From Peromyscus leucopus (Eukaryota; Chordata; Mammalia; Rodentia; Cricetidae), in NCBI RefSeq assembly GCF_004664715.2, contig NC_051063.1:66111518-66175517 (forward strand): 64,000 nt of DNA, read 5' to 3'. Numbering within the stretch: the stretch's first letter is position 1; the number at the start of each line of letters is the position of its first letter. Positions 21,449-31,800 of this stretch are shown here, one piece after another. The notes beneath the pieces are model-generated. The model was not told where the DNA came from. It worked only from the letters and a program-made list of their open reading frames with translations, and ran no database searches. A program made the translations under genes and the position numbers.

Positions 21449-24400
21449 GTCAGTCTCCAAATAACAGTGATAATGTGACTTTTGTGCCTGTCTGTGTTAG
21501 TCATAAGTCAGCTTGAAAACCAAGTGTCATTTTCATGATACAATTCTCTTAGCAAATTCTCTTATGATGTATTGCAGTGTGAATCTTTTTTAAAATTTGA
21601 GTCGGGTCACTCTTCTTCAGCTATAGAGTCGATCTTGAAGAAGAGGAGACAAGGGATTTGTACAGGATATTATTGGCAAGGCTCTGTGTTTATAACTGGA
21701 CCATGTTTTCTGCTACTGGTTAGCAAGGACACCAGGTGAACAATAGTCACTGGTTAACAGTGTTGCTTGTCTAGGGAGCTGCATGCAAGGATGCTTGTGG
21801 GTCTGCAGGGCACAGGTACATGCATAGTTTTTCTGAATTTTGCATTATCAGTGGAGGTGATGGTGGAGATGGATTATAAAACACTCTATTTGGAAGATGG
21901 GCTTTGTTCTACCTTTGGAATCAAGTGACCCAAGAGAACATTTGTCCTGTAAAATAACCCCCTCCCAAAACAATCCTCAGATGAAACATTGCATAATAAA
22001 CATGTATTGTAACAGGAGAATAAAATCATCTTATGAATTTTTAAATTGATTTTTTAAAATCACCTTAACATATGATCATATTACAAAAGCAAATGTTGCC
22101 GGTGCCAAAATTGTCTTGCAGCCCCTTCCATTATGGGATATTTTATGACTGCAGAATTACATTATCTTCCTGTAATTTCCTACCTACCAAGCTTATCTCA
22201 ATATGTGTCTCTAAAATTTAGTAATAAGGAGCTGCTCCTGTGGATACCAGCACGGGGGTGGGGGATGCATTTACTTTATTCCTTGTTTGCCTGCATATTT
22301 ATTCCAATTTGCAAGGACTCTTGTTTAGCAATAACTCAGGAAGAACAAGACAACAAGTCCAGCAGGCTTTTGTGATTCTCGACTGAAAAGTGCCTTCATT
22401 CTTGTCATTATGCGTTGCGGACTGTTTGAGAGCTGACCAAACATTAGGTGTACACATGTTTATAGCATCGCATACCACAATGCTCATGTTTCTATTTGCA
22501 TTGATAGTCATGGAAGACAATTTGATGACACATATCATATTCTACGAGGGCTTCATGACTTTCAATGGCTCTTGGAAGAATGATATTTCTCAATGCACGG
22601 GTGAAGTTGCCCAGATCACCTGCAGGTTTAGTTTTGAAGGCTACCTGATTAACAAATCCTGTGGGTGGAGTTCTTCCTTTGCATTAGTGGCAGAAGGCCA
22701 CACAGACATTTTTTCAGACGCCTCAGTCCTCCCAGGACACATAGCTTGTGGACACCCTAATGTTCACTGGGAAGCCGATAACTTCTCAGGTTGCGAACTT
22801 ACTGCAACACAACACATACCTCATTCTCCATTCAAATAGCATTCATTAATTTCACCTTCTGATTTGGGGACTGGTAATCCTTAAAGGATGAAATGGTACT
22901 TGTTATAAACATAATGTTTTAGCAATCTTTTGTTCAAACCTTGCCTGCCATTAGTCAAATCTTCGTTTTTTATAACTTCCCTGGCTTTTCTTTTATGTTT
23001 TTGACCTTTTGCTTCACCAGTGAAGGAAACACTTGAAGCTTGCTTATCTTTGGGAGAAATGTTGACCTGTCTCCCAAGGTGACTAACCATCAGATACATC
23101 TGCTTGACATGGGAGTTCCTAAATAGCATCAGTAAAATTTGACTTTTTGATAAGTTTCAGAATTCTCAGAAATCATTCACCTTTGAAAAGGATAAATTGA
23201 ATGCCTTAAGAACATCTATGCAAAGGGTTGTTTGTGTGTTGCTAATTGACTCACAAAGCACTTAGGAGGGGAGCAAGGAAAAGTGAAAGAGTTAATCCCC
23301 AAATTAGTTAATTTAAAATAAATCACTTCAATTTTACCATTAAAAGCTAGGAATTATGTCTTTATTAAAACACTTGTCTGTAAATTATCAAATATGTTGC
23401 TATTAAAACAATTATTTTATATCTTATGGGTGAATAACTTTGCATATCATATTTAATTTTTACTACAATTTATATTATACAAATATACATGAGTATGACC
23501 ATGTATACATTTATACAAGCACATAATATAAAATACATCATAAATATACTCTGTGATTGACATATCATATTGATCAACTTTGCTATATATTTTTTCTATT
23601 CAGAATTCAGTGGCCTTAGAATCAGATATATTTTATTGATTTCTTTCAAATTAATCAAAGAAACATAATTAGAATTTCCAGAGAACAGGAAAAGTGAGTT
23701 TTGAGCTCTCATTTTAAACAGTGCCAGTGAGTTAAGACTTTCTTTTCTTGCTTGGATAGTGGTTTTCATGTAATTTTATTCTCTAAATGCTGTTCACTCA
23801 TGCTTTGACATTTGAGGGACAGTGGAAGGTTATATACCATGAACTCCAGCGATGCAAGCCTAGCAAGCAGTTTGAATAACTGTGCTATTGGCTGCCTTGG
23901 TAGAGGTCACTATGGGTGGAGTGCTGTGTGAGGAACTTAAGGCTTGGGTTAATGTCACATCTCCTTCACTTATGCTGACTGAGAGTTAACTGCACGTTCA
24001 GGGGCTCGGGTCCTGTGAGCTCAACTTGACCGAGCTTGGAAAGCTATCTAAAGTTTAACGTACTACAAAAGGGTTTCGTTTCTTAGGTGAACTGGATTTA
24101 TGCACAATTGTTCTACTCCTAGCTAGAAGAAGCCTTGGCCATCTCAAAGGTGGGAAGTTATGATTGATGCTAGTCTCCTTCTCTTCACTCACCAGGCAAG
24201 TCATCTACAAGGAAGGGGGCAGGCACAGCACCATGAGAGCGGGGCTAAGCCATCTAGTGGAAGATGGGAAACAGAAGTTCACAATCATGTGATGCAGTTA
24301 CAAATTATAGAGGACCCCGAGGGAAGTCCTAGGGTGATATCTCAGGGCAGGAAGAGGAATAGAATGCTAAGCCAAGCAGTAGATACAATGTATACAAGAA

Positions 24401-25555
24401 ACTGTAGGCAATTAAGCAAGGCTGGACCACTGTAGGAGTCAGTGGGGAGCCTAGATGGGATAGTAGGTACTAGGCTTCCACCCTCTTCGGCCAGCGATAT
24501 CCTGAGGGCTCACACTTTGTAAATGTTGAGAGATTTTGTGGTGTTTTCCCAATCGGATGGCTCCTCAGCTCCTCTAGGAAAGCAGGGATTCATCCTGGGA
24601 AGCTGAGGAGCATCAGGAAGCCTATTTTCTTTTCACTGGCCAGTGGGTCTAGGATGTAAAGACACAGAGTCACAGCTGAGGAAAGGAAGGCCTATGTTAA
24701 TAACTAAGTGGCTAATAAGGAAATCGTCCCTAATGATGGTGTTAATGGGCCGAAGTGAGAAGTAATCCAAGACTCCTTCATTCCCAGCCATCAGCAGCTG
24801 ATTCAGGGTAGGAAGTAGGCAGGCAAGAAGGTGTCAGTGGCCAGCATGGTCCTCCTAGTGAGGAGCTGCAGGATGCATCTGCTTCATCTCTCCATCAGTT
24901 CTCTTCCTCCATAGAGTATGTGAGTCTCTGGAATGAGGCAGCATGTCAGGGCACTCGTCACAAATAAAAGAGCTGAGAGCAGTGTGAAGAGATCGTTGGG
25001 TCACTTACCTTCTGGTAGAGGCACACAAAATGAACAGTGCCTTGAGGGAAACTGGAGGTTTGTGTAAGAGTCGTCTATATGGTATTAGCCCGAGATCAGA
25101 AAGCCTGAGTCTACTAAACTTGTGCTGGGGAACGCAAATGTATAATAGCCAAAACGGTCGTGCCATCTCAGCTTCAATGATGAGAGAGACAGATGGGGAA
25201 GAAAATAAAAGCCCAGGTGTGCAGCAAAGAGCATTCTGCTCAGATTCTTTTGATCCTTTATGTAAAGAAGGGCTTTACACAGGACCTGGTCACCCTTTTG
25301 GGTAAAGCAAATTTTAATACAATTTAGCAGGCATAAATAAATAAGCAACCACAGAAGATCAGAAAGGGGTGCAATAAAAAAATTGGGCTGCCTCTGTGGA
25401 GAGACCGTAGGAAAAAATGAGAAAGGAGCACAAGGGCAATTCTGAAACACAGTGATTAAAATCAGTCAGGATAAGATCCCATTGAAGACAGTCTGCATAC
25501 TTTCCCCAGTGTGCTACTGTGACTCTGTAAAGCAGCCCGTATTCAGAGAAGGCAA
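21449..25555 (+). other. Tcerg1l: Tcerg1l intron 3, repeat-poor first part
   Basis: About 4.1 kb without a recognised SINE, LINE or LTR. It is AT-rich around 23280-23700. A 149-codon forward open frame at 22390-22839 has no recognised family and no supporting signals, and is probably chance. The low repeat load beside exons 1-3 may reflect regulatory constraint, which is inference. Confidence 0.55.
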
Positions 25556-25812
25556 ATGGACGATGTCCAAAGGAATGTGATGGGCATGGACGATGTCCAA
25601 AGGAATGTGATGGGCATGGATGGTGTCAAAAGGAAGGTGATGGGCATGGACGATGTCAAAAGGAAGGTGATGGGCATGGACGATGTCAAAAGGAAGGTGA
25701 TGGGCATGGATGATGTCAAAAGGAAGGTGATGGGCATGGATGATGTCAAAAGGAAGGTGATGGGCATGGATGATGTCAAAAGGAAGGTGATGGGCATGGA
25801 CAATGTCAAAAG
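25556..25812 (+). repeat. 30-bp minisatellite, about 8.6 units
   Basis: Eight complete 30-base units and a 17-base partial unit start at 25556, 25586 and so on in strict register. Units 1-2 carry a GTCCAAAGGAATGTG variant, unit 3 has TGGATGGTGTC, and units 4-8 are GTCAAAAGGAAGGTG types with C/T alternation at one site. The period is a multiple of three and no unit has a stop in the frame starting ATGGAC, so the array reads as repeats of about MDDVKRKVMG. Two antisense frames are also open. It lies deep in intron 3 with no visible promoter or splice support, so I treat it as a non-coding minisatellite. Confidence 0.97.
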
Positions 25813-25909
25813 TCGAAGCAGGGATCCTGATTCTCTGACTTCCTGTAAACAAATGAGAAGTGTGGTATTAAATGTGATGAGAATGGCATCTCTGCTCACT
25901 GAGGCCTGG
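25813..25909. other. Short unassigned spacer
   Basis: Unique-looking sequence between the minisatellite and a MaLR fragment. Confidence 0.5.
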
Positions 25910-26120
25910 TTTATTAGTTACTTTTCTCATTGCTGCGATCTAATCCCTGAGAAGAAGCAACTTAGGGGGAAGGGTGCATATCTGGGCTCACAGTTGTTGT
26001 TTTTTTTTTTTTACGGGGGGTGGTTGGGGAGTACATTCCATCATGGAGGCGAACACCTGAGCCTCTTGTGGTCATTTCACACGCAAACCACAGTGAAGAC
26101 ACCATATGAAAGAGCTGAGA
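25910..26120 (-). mobile_element. MaLR-type LTR fragment
   Basis: 'tttattagttacttttctcattgctgcgatctaatccctgagaagaagcaactta' and 'gggctcacagttgttg', then 'cattccatcatggaggcg', follow the antisense order of a rodent MaLR LTR end. A T-run at 25999-26012 interrupts it. Confidence 0.65.
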
Positions 26121-26880
26121 AATGGACACGGCATCCCACACAGTTAGATCTGGTCTCCATGTTGGGAAAAGTTAGGAGAGTAGGAGTTAAAGAAAGTGCT
26201 ATGTCTCACTAAAAGGTCATGTTGGTACCCAGGGGAGGAAGGACCCTCCTAGAGAAGCATGGGGTGGGTGACATGAAAGCCACCTCTGTCACCATGGCTG
26301 CCACTGCTCTGCTCACAGTTAGTTTCATTTTTCTTGTCCTGTTGTTGTTGTTGTTTTGCTATACACTCAGGTTGTTTAAAAGCACAATGTCTGTCTTTCA
26401 AAATGAAGTTTAGTGTATTTTGTGCTTTATATTTTCTATTTGATTTTTGGCACTTTGATTTGTACTTTCCTTTTATTCTGTTTTGCTGTTTCTAGTCTGG
26501 GGGCATTTATGTTTTTGTTTACTTTTTAGTGTAGGATGACTTGGAGTATGTCATATGGATCTCCAAGCAATTACCAGATGAGATTTTTAAGAAATCTGAC
26601 TTGAGCGTATGTTTTCTCGATTTCAAGTTATGAGACCACGATTACCTTAGAACCCTTCTGTGTAACATTTGGAAAAGTTCACATTGTGTAGTTTTATTAT
26701 TTTCATTTTAACTTCCTCTACTAGGAAACAAATCTATAACAAGAACTCAGAATGAGGAAGTCAGGCTTCAGAATATTTGCGAACATCAGCATTGGTGGCT
26801 AATCACAGTGGATACACATGAACGTTTGCAGTTTGGTCACAGGAGTGAGTGAAAAGTTCTAAGCTATATTCCTTCCTGTA
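26121..26880. other. Unassigned intron 3 DNA
   Basis: No recognised element. AT-rich from about 26400 onward. Confidence 0.5.
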
Positions 26881-28080
26881 AGTGAAATGCAAAAGCTCAG
26901 ATGTGCTGCCAGAAACCCCCAAACTCACAACTCATTACAAGTTTCCCTAAGACTGAAGCTGGACCAAGCCCCTGCCCACAATACAGGTAATACAGGAAAG
27001 GTATGTGGTGTGCACCTTCTATGGTATAGGAATATAGGATGGCCAGAAGTGGGGACAGATATATTGAAAGAGATGGTCAGATATCCTAGAACTCAAAGCT
27101 CTGTGGAAAAGTCACTGTTAAGGGAATTCGATGCCTATGCAGGCAACCTTGACAGTAGGAGCCAAGTCCAGGTCAACTCCTGAATGTACTGACCCTGCCT
27201 CCCATGCTGACAGCCCGACACAAGAAGGGCTGTGATGCTCCATAGGAGGAAGTCCAATGCATGGCATAGTCTACTGTCTTACTTCTGAATGCTAGCATTT
27301 TGTAAAAGCATTACAAGAAGAGCAAGGCAAGCAAGCAATTCATGCATCAAGAGACAAGACAATCAGCAGAACCAGAGACCTGCACCCTGGAACTCTCAGC
27401 ACAACGCTGATTAGCATAATAATGACCTGAAGGAGGGAAGAGGTGTAGGATTTCCTTAGAGAAATGGAATTAAAGTCATGGAACTATTAAGAAGACTGTA
27501 ACATCCAAGATGGAAAGGGACTTTGATGGGCTCATGAGTAGATGTGATGAAGCCAAGGAAAGAGTTTAAAGTTAGAACATTAGAAACTTTGGGAATTGTA
27601 TTTCGGAGAGAACGCAAGTGGAGAAACGGAGCCTGCATCCTCAGAGCTGTGAGATAACATCAGATGGTTAACATATGTGTGATTGAAGTCCTAGAAGAAC
27701 ACATGGCATGAAAAGCATTTGGAGAGACGATGATCAAAGGGGATACAAAAATAAACAGTGTTGTCAAACTGCAGACTCAAGAAGTTCAGCCAACTCCACT
27801 GGAAAAGAGCAAAGCTGAAAACAAGCAGGAGCCGAGCACCCGGCAAGTCAGAGTCAAACATGTAAAGCAAAGACTACAAGCATATCTTGAAGGTGGGGAA
27901 AAGACACATTACACAAACAGGAACAAAGACGAAAATCTCACGAGGTTTATTGTCACAACAAAGTGATGTGTTTAAACGGCTGAGATAAAAATCTCTCCAT
28001 CTACAACTTAAACTAATCAAAATCTAGCAGAACTTGAGGTTGAAATATCATGCCAAACAAACTAGAACTGATAGAACTGA
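26881..28080 (+). mobile_element. Ancient L1: 5' region and ORF1, decayed
   Basis: From about 27440 the order 'gaaatggaattaaagtcatgga', 'aagatggaaagggactttgatgggctcatgagtaga', 'aagccaaggaaagag', 'taacatatgtgtgattgaagt', 'gtcaaactgcagac', 'tatcttgaaggtggggaaaagacacattac' matches the ORF1 portion of an old mammalian L1 (L1ME or HAL1-like). The frame is broken. The part before 27340 is less certain and may be its 5' UTR. Further pieces lie at 30546-31454 and 31801-33500. Confidence 0.65.
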
Positions 28081-28623
28081 AGAGATCTCACTGTCTGGAG
28101 ATCATTGGCTCAAGAGATTACAAGGAGCTTATCAGGAAGGAATAATGTAACATCAGTGAGGAGTTTTCCTCCTTTGGACAAGAAAGGAAAGTGATCAAGA
28201 TGATAAGGGTTGTATTGTTCTCCCTCTCATGATAAGGGTTGTATTGTTCTCCCTCGCAACAGCTCTGAGAATAACTGGTGGGGGAGAGAGCAGTGAATAG
28301 TGACAGAGCGTGTTTGTACACCTTACAACATTTGTAAACGTGAGATGCATGCTAGCACTGCCACAAGGGATTTGGAGGAGGACCTGGAAGTGTGAAATTG
28401 GAATACCTTCTTATCGTCTACTATATGACACATGGTAACAGCTGAGAGTAAATTCCAGAGACTTAAAGATAGAGCTGCTATCTTCACGTATGATCTATTT
28501 ATTTATATAAAGGTGTACATTTTATTACACACACACAGTGGGGGTGTAGAGCAGGCAGTTGGAATTGTGAAGAGACAAGATAGCAAAATAATTGCAGATG
28601 TAATAATAGATTCATAATAAATG
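28081..28623. other. Unassigned, with 29-bp tandem duplication
   Basis: Probably decayed L1 or unique DNA. A 29-base unit starting TGATAAGGGTTGTATTG occurs twice head-to-tail at 28201-28229 and 28230-28258 with one mismatch. Confidence 0.5.
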
Positions 28624-28870
28624 TTCAATCCAGCCTGCCAGGGATACATAGTGAGGCCCTGTCTTAAAAAAATAAAAATAAATAAAAAAACAAAACCAAA
28701 AAGAAAAGCCAAGTGTAGTGACACATACCTTCTACCCTAGCACTGGGGAGACAGAAGCAGGTGGATCTCTGTGAGTTCAAGGCCAGCCTGGTCTGTATAG
28801 CAAATTCCAGGGTAGCCAGGGCTACATACCGAGAGCTTTTTATCAAAAAACAAACAAACAAACAAACAAC
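28624..28870 (+). repeat. B1 SINE, preceded by the 3' end of another B1-like SINE
   Basis: 28624-28700 reads as a SINE end ('ccagcctgccagggatacatagtgaggccctgtctt' plus A-rich tail). 28708-28870 is a near full-length B1, from 'gccaagtgtagtgacacatacc' through 'gtgagttcaaggccagcctggtctgtatag' to 'gggctacataccgagagc', with an (AAAC)n tail at 28846-28869. It is the apparent donor of the duplicated segment at 29318-29425. Confidence 0.85.
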
Positions 28871-29317
28871 AACAACACCTTTTCCTGGGAACCCAAAGTT
28901 CGCTCTGGCCAGGGAAACAGGTAGGCTGACTGCAGAACTTCAGCTCTCTCCCTCTCCTCCAAATCCAATTCCCTAGTCTCGCCCCCAGCTCAGCATCAGA
29001 CCACCTGCTCCAGCGTCCCTGCGCTCTCTGCCTTCATCTCCAGCAGAACACACAGATCTTCCCCTCCAACCTTTCTCCCTACCCATCCTGTTATTCCAGC
29101 CTTCTCCAACAGACATTCTCTGGGAATCCACCCCCCAAGTCTGCCAGAGAAGCAAGTAAATGGTTAGAACTAGGAAAAAAATTATCCTGAGTGAGGGAAT
29201 CTAGGACCAGGATGATAAACATGATCAGTGCCTTGCCCAGCCGTCATCAGAGAAGCTTCCTCCCGCAGCATCTGGGAACAACACAGAGACCCACAGCCAG
29301 ACAAAATGCAGAGAGTG
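28871..29317 (+). mobile_element. Rodent L1 (Lx-like) 3' UTR, left piece
   Basis: 'ttttcctgggaacccaaagttcgctctggcc', then 'cagagacccacagccagacaaaatgcagagagtga', matches the order of a rodent L1 3' region. It continues after the inserted B1 segment at 29426. Non-coding. Confidence 0.7.
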
Positions 29318-29425
29318 AAGAAAAGCCAAGTGTAGTGACACATACCTTCTACCCTAGCACTGGGGAGACAGAAGCAGGTGGATCTCTGTGAGTTCAAGGC
29401 CAGCCTGGTCTGTATAGCAAATTCC
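29318..29425 (+). repeat. Exact 108-bp duplicate of the upstream B1 segment
   Basis: Bases 29318-29425 are identical to 28701-28808, 617 bases upstream. The copy contains the B1 5' half plus seven flanking bases. It stops mid-element at 'gcaaattcc', has no A-tail, and splits the L1 3' UTR where the remembered consensus reads 'gagagtgagagaccttggaac'. This is not a standard SINE insertion. Confidence 0.95.
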
Positions 29426-29875
29426 TTGGGAGACTCAGCCCTAAAGGGATGTCACCATCCAATCCTTCCCCTCAGGGTCCAGAGAACCCTGTGGAAAAAG
29501 AGGCGGAAAGAGTGTAAGAGCCAGAGGGGATAGAGGACACCAAGGAAACAAAGCCCTCTAAATCAACATGATCAAAGCTCATAGGAACTCACAGAGATGG
29601 AGGCAGCATGCACAGTCCAGCATGGGTCTGCACCAGAAGGGGTCCCAGAGCTGAGAGAAGTGGACACCTGCCTCCATCCCTAACGCAGAAGCTATCTCCA
29701 ATTGATAACCACTTGCAAATGAAAATTCAGTTTTCTCCAAGGGAGTCTCATGGGGAAACAAACTGCTCTTAAAGGGTGGTTCAATGCCTACCAGTAGATG
29801 CCAACAGAAAACAGACTCAGGCATGTATTTGGAGGTTCCTTGTCTTGTAATGTCATGCCAGTGTTTTAAATTTTT

Positions 29876-29943
<68 letters not shown>

Positions 29944-30357
29944 TCCTTCCTTCCTTCCTTCCTTCCTTCCTTCCTTCCTTCCTTTCTTTCTTTCTTCCTC
30001 TTTTGTACCCTACAGGTTCTTTGCATATATATTTTGGTTTCTAGGTTTATGTTTTTGTGGGATTCCTGAGCGTATGAATGAGTGGGGTCTTTGCATCTAT
30101 ATCTGTTTCTTCTGCCTTTGCTTTCTGTTCGTTTGTATTGTCCTATTCTGATGTGTTAGGTTTTACTTTATCTTATCATAATATTATGTTATATTATTAT
30201 CCCTTAGAAGCCTGTTTGTTTTCTAATTAGAGACAGAAAGGGGGTAGATTTGGATGGGAGGAGAGGTGGGGAGGGCTGGTAGGAGTTGAGGGAGTAATAG
30301 GGATATATTATATGAGAAAGAAAAGCTGTTTTTAATAAAAGGGAAAAAAAGAAAAAA
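29426..30357 (+). mobile_element. Rodent L1 (Lx-like) 3' end with TTTC/TTCC array
   Basis: 'ggcggaaagagtgtaagagccagaggggatagaggacaccaaggaaac', 'tcatgggga', then 'ttctttgcatatatattttggtttctagg', 'gtcctattctgatgtgttagg', 'cccttagaagcctgtttgttttcta' and an A-rich end are the rodent L1 3' UTR in order. The pyrimidine array at 29873-29998 interrupts it. It inserted into the older L1, or beside it. Confidence 0.8.
29873..29998 (+). repeat. (TTTC)n-(TTCC)n pyrimidine array
   Basis: About 18 TTTC units, then about 10 TTCC units, then TTTC again, giving about 125 bases of pure pyrimidine on the + strand. Confidence 0.97.
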
Positions 30358-30545
30358 GTCCACACGAACAAATAAAAAGGCATCGAGAGAGCCTACTGTA
30401 GCTATACTGGTGGTTTAATGCTTCCCCACAAACAAACACAAACACAAAAAAGCCCCTACATAAATTATTCAATGCAAAATTAGGTATAAAAAGAGAAAGA
30501 AGGATCACAACATAGGGAACAAGCATGTAAAACAAACCATAAAGG
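30358..30545. other. A-rich sequence, possibly decayed L1
   Basis: Nothing certain. It lies between the rodent L1 end and the next ancient L1 piece. Confidence 0.4.
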
Positions 30546-31454
30546 GGAGATTAAAATGTGAAATTTAACTCCCTGTTGACAGGCAGAGGTTTTTCAGAGT
30601 TTTAGCACAAGTATGTGATGTCTATTCCGAAACTTGCTCTTAATAGGACAACATGAACTGAGTGGAAGTCACAGTGAGGAGGAGATCCCCACTTCAGAAT
30701 GAGTCCAGAGGACCTGGAGGTGGCTAGCTAGTCAGCAAGTGAGAATTTAGAGAGGAAAAGGAAATTGCATCAATGAAAATTTGCAGGAACTGTGTCCAAA
30801 AGGACAGAACAATTCCAACCAATGCTTCCACACAAGATGATCAGAAACAGTGAGAAGGGAGGTACAGGCAGCATGGCAGACGAATCTGGGGACTTCTTCA
30901 GCAGCACCTTTTGTGACAGCAGGAAGGTGGGGTGTTTACAGCTTTGGAAAACTAACAGGAATCTGCCCTCCACCCTGGCCAGAGGGACAGCTACAGACCA
31001 CCTCACGATGAACAATGTGTGTTTATGTGCATGTGCACGGCATTCATCATGTCCACATTCTAGGCTGCAAAACAACCCCACAGATATTGAGACAGATTAA
31101 AGTCTATACAAGTCACCTTCAGGCCAAAATAGTATTAATTTAGAAACCAGTAATGGAGCAGGAAAAAACAATCTGGGAAATGTCTAAATACCTGAAAATA
31201 GAACAATGTACTCAAATAACACATTGGGTCAAAGAGATAGAGGGAGTCAGAAAATATTTTGATTTAAATGAAAATGAAAATCATTATAAGAAATCTTGTG
31301 GGGGCACAGCCGAAGCAGGACACAGCCAGAAATTTATAACATGAAAATGTCTGCATTGGAAAAGGAAAATTTAAATCAATGCTTACCCTTAAGCTACTAG
31401 AAAAGAAAGAACTTTCTAACCAGAACAAGCCAAAAGAATTGAGAAAAAAAAGAT
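30546..31454 (+). mobile_element. Ancient L1 ORF2 remnant, 5' part
   Basis: From about 30990 the order 'atgtccacattctaggctgcaaaacaa', 'aacaatctgggaaatgtctaaatacctg', 'gggtcaaagagatagagg', 'aaatgaaaatgaaaatc' and 'gctactagaaaagaaagaac' follows L1 ORF2 in sense orientation. Stops are frequent. It probably belongs to the same element as 26881-28080. Confidence 0.65.
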
Positions 31455-31800
31455 GACTCAGTTTTGTTTCCTGTTGCTATGATAAAACGCCCCGACTTAG
31501 GGGAGAAAGAGCTCACAATTGCAGGTTACAGTCATTCATAGCAGGCAAGTCACAGTGACAGAAGCATGAGGGACCTAGCCACATCATTTCCATAGTTAAA
31601 AGCAAAGAGCAATGAATTCATGCATGCATGCTAGGGCTTGACTCACTTTCTCTGACTTTATCCAGTTTAGAATCCTGAACCTAGAGAAGGGGGCCATCCA
31701 CACTGGATGGGGGCTTCCTAACTCAATTATCATAACCATGACCACTCCCCATAGGCATCTCCGAGACTTCCTCCTGAGGTGTTTTTAGATTGTGTGACGC
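31455..31800 (-). mobile_element. Antisense TGTCAACTTGACA-type LTR interrupting the ancient L1
   Basis: 'gttttgtttcctgttgctatgataaaacgccc', 'ggagaaagagctcacaattgcaggtt', 'gtcacagtgacagaagcatgag' and 'tccgagacttcctcctgaggtgtttttagat' are the reverse order of a MaLR-like repeat related to the five + strand copies. L1 ORF2-like sequence resumes after it. Confidence 0.55.

Noticed and set aside
22390..22839. A 149-codon forward open frame in intron 3
   Set aside because: It has no recognised family, promoter or splice signals. An open frame this long is expected by chance about once in a window of this size.
25556..25812. CRISPR-like array
   Set aside because: The units are contiguous with no unique spacers, and the genome is mammalian. 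It is a minisatellite.
25556..26212. A 218-codon frame containing the decapeptide repeats as a possible gene
   Set aside because: The open frame follows from a stop-free 30-base unit. The non-repeat part runs into a MaLR LTR fragment and a poly-T stretch, and no exon signals surround it.
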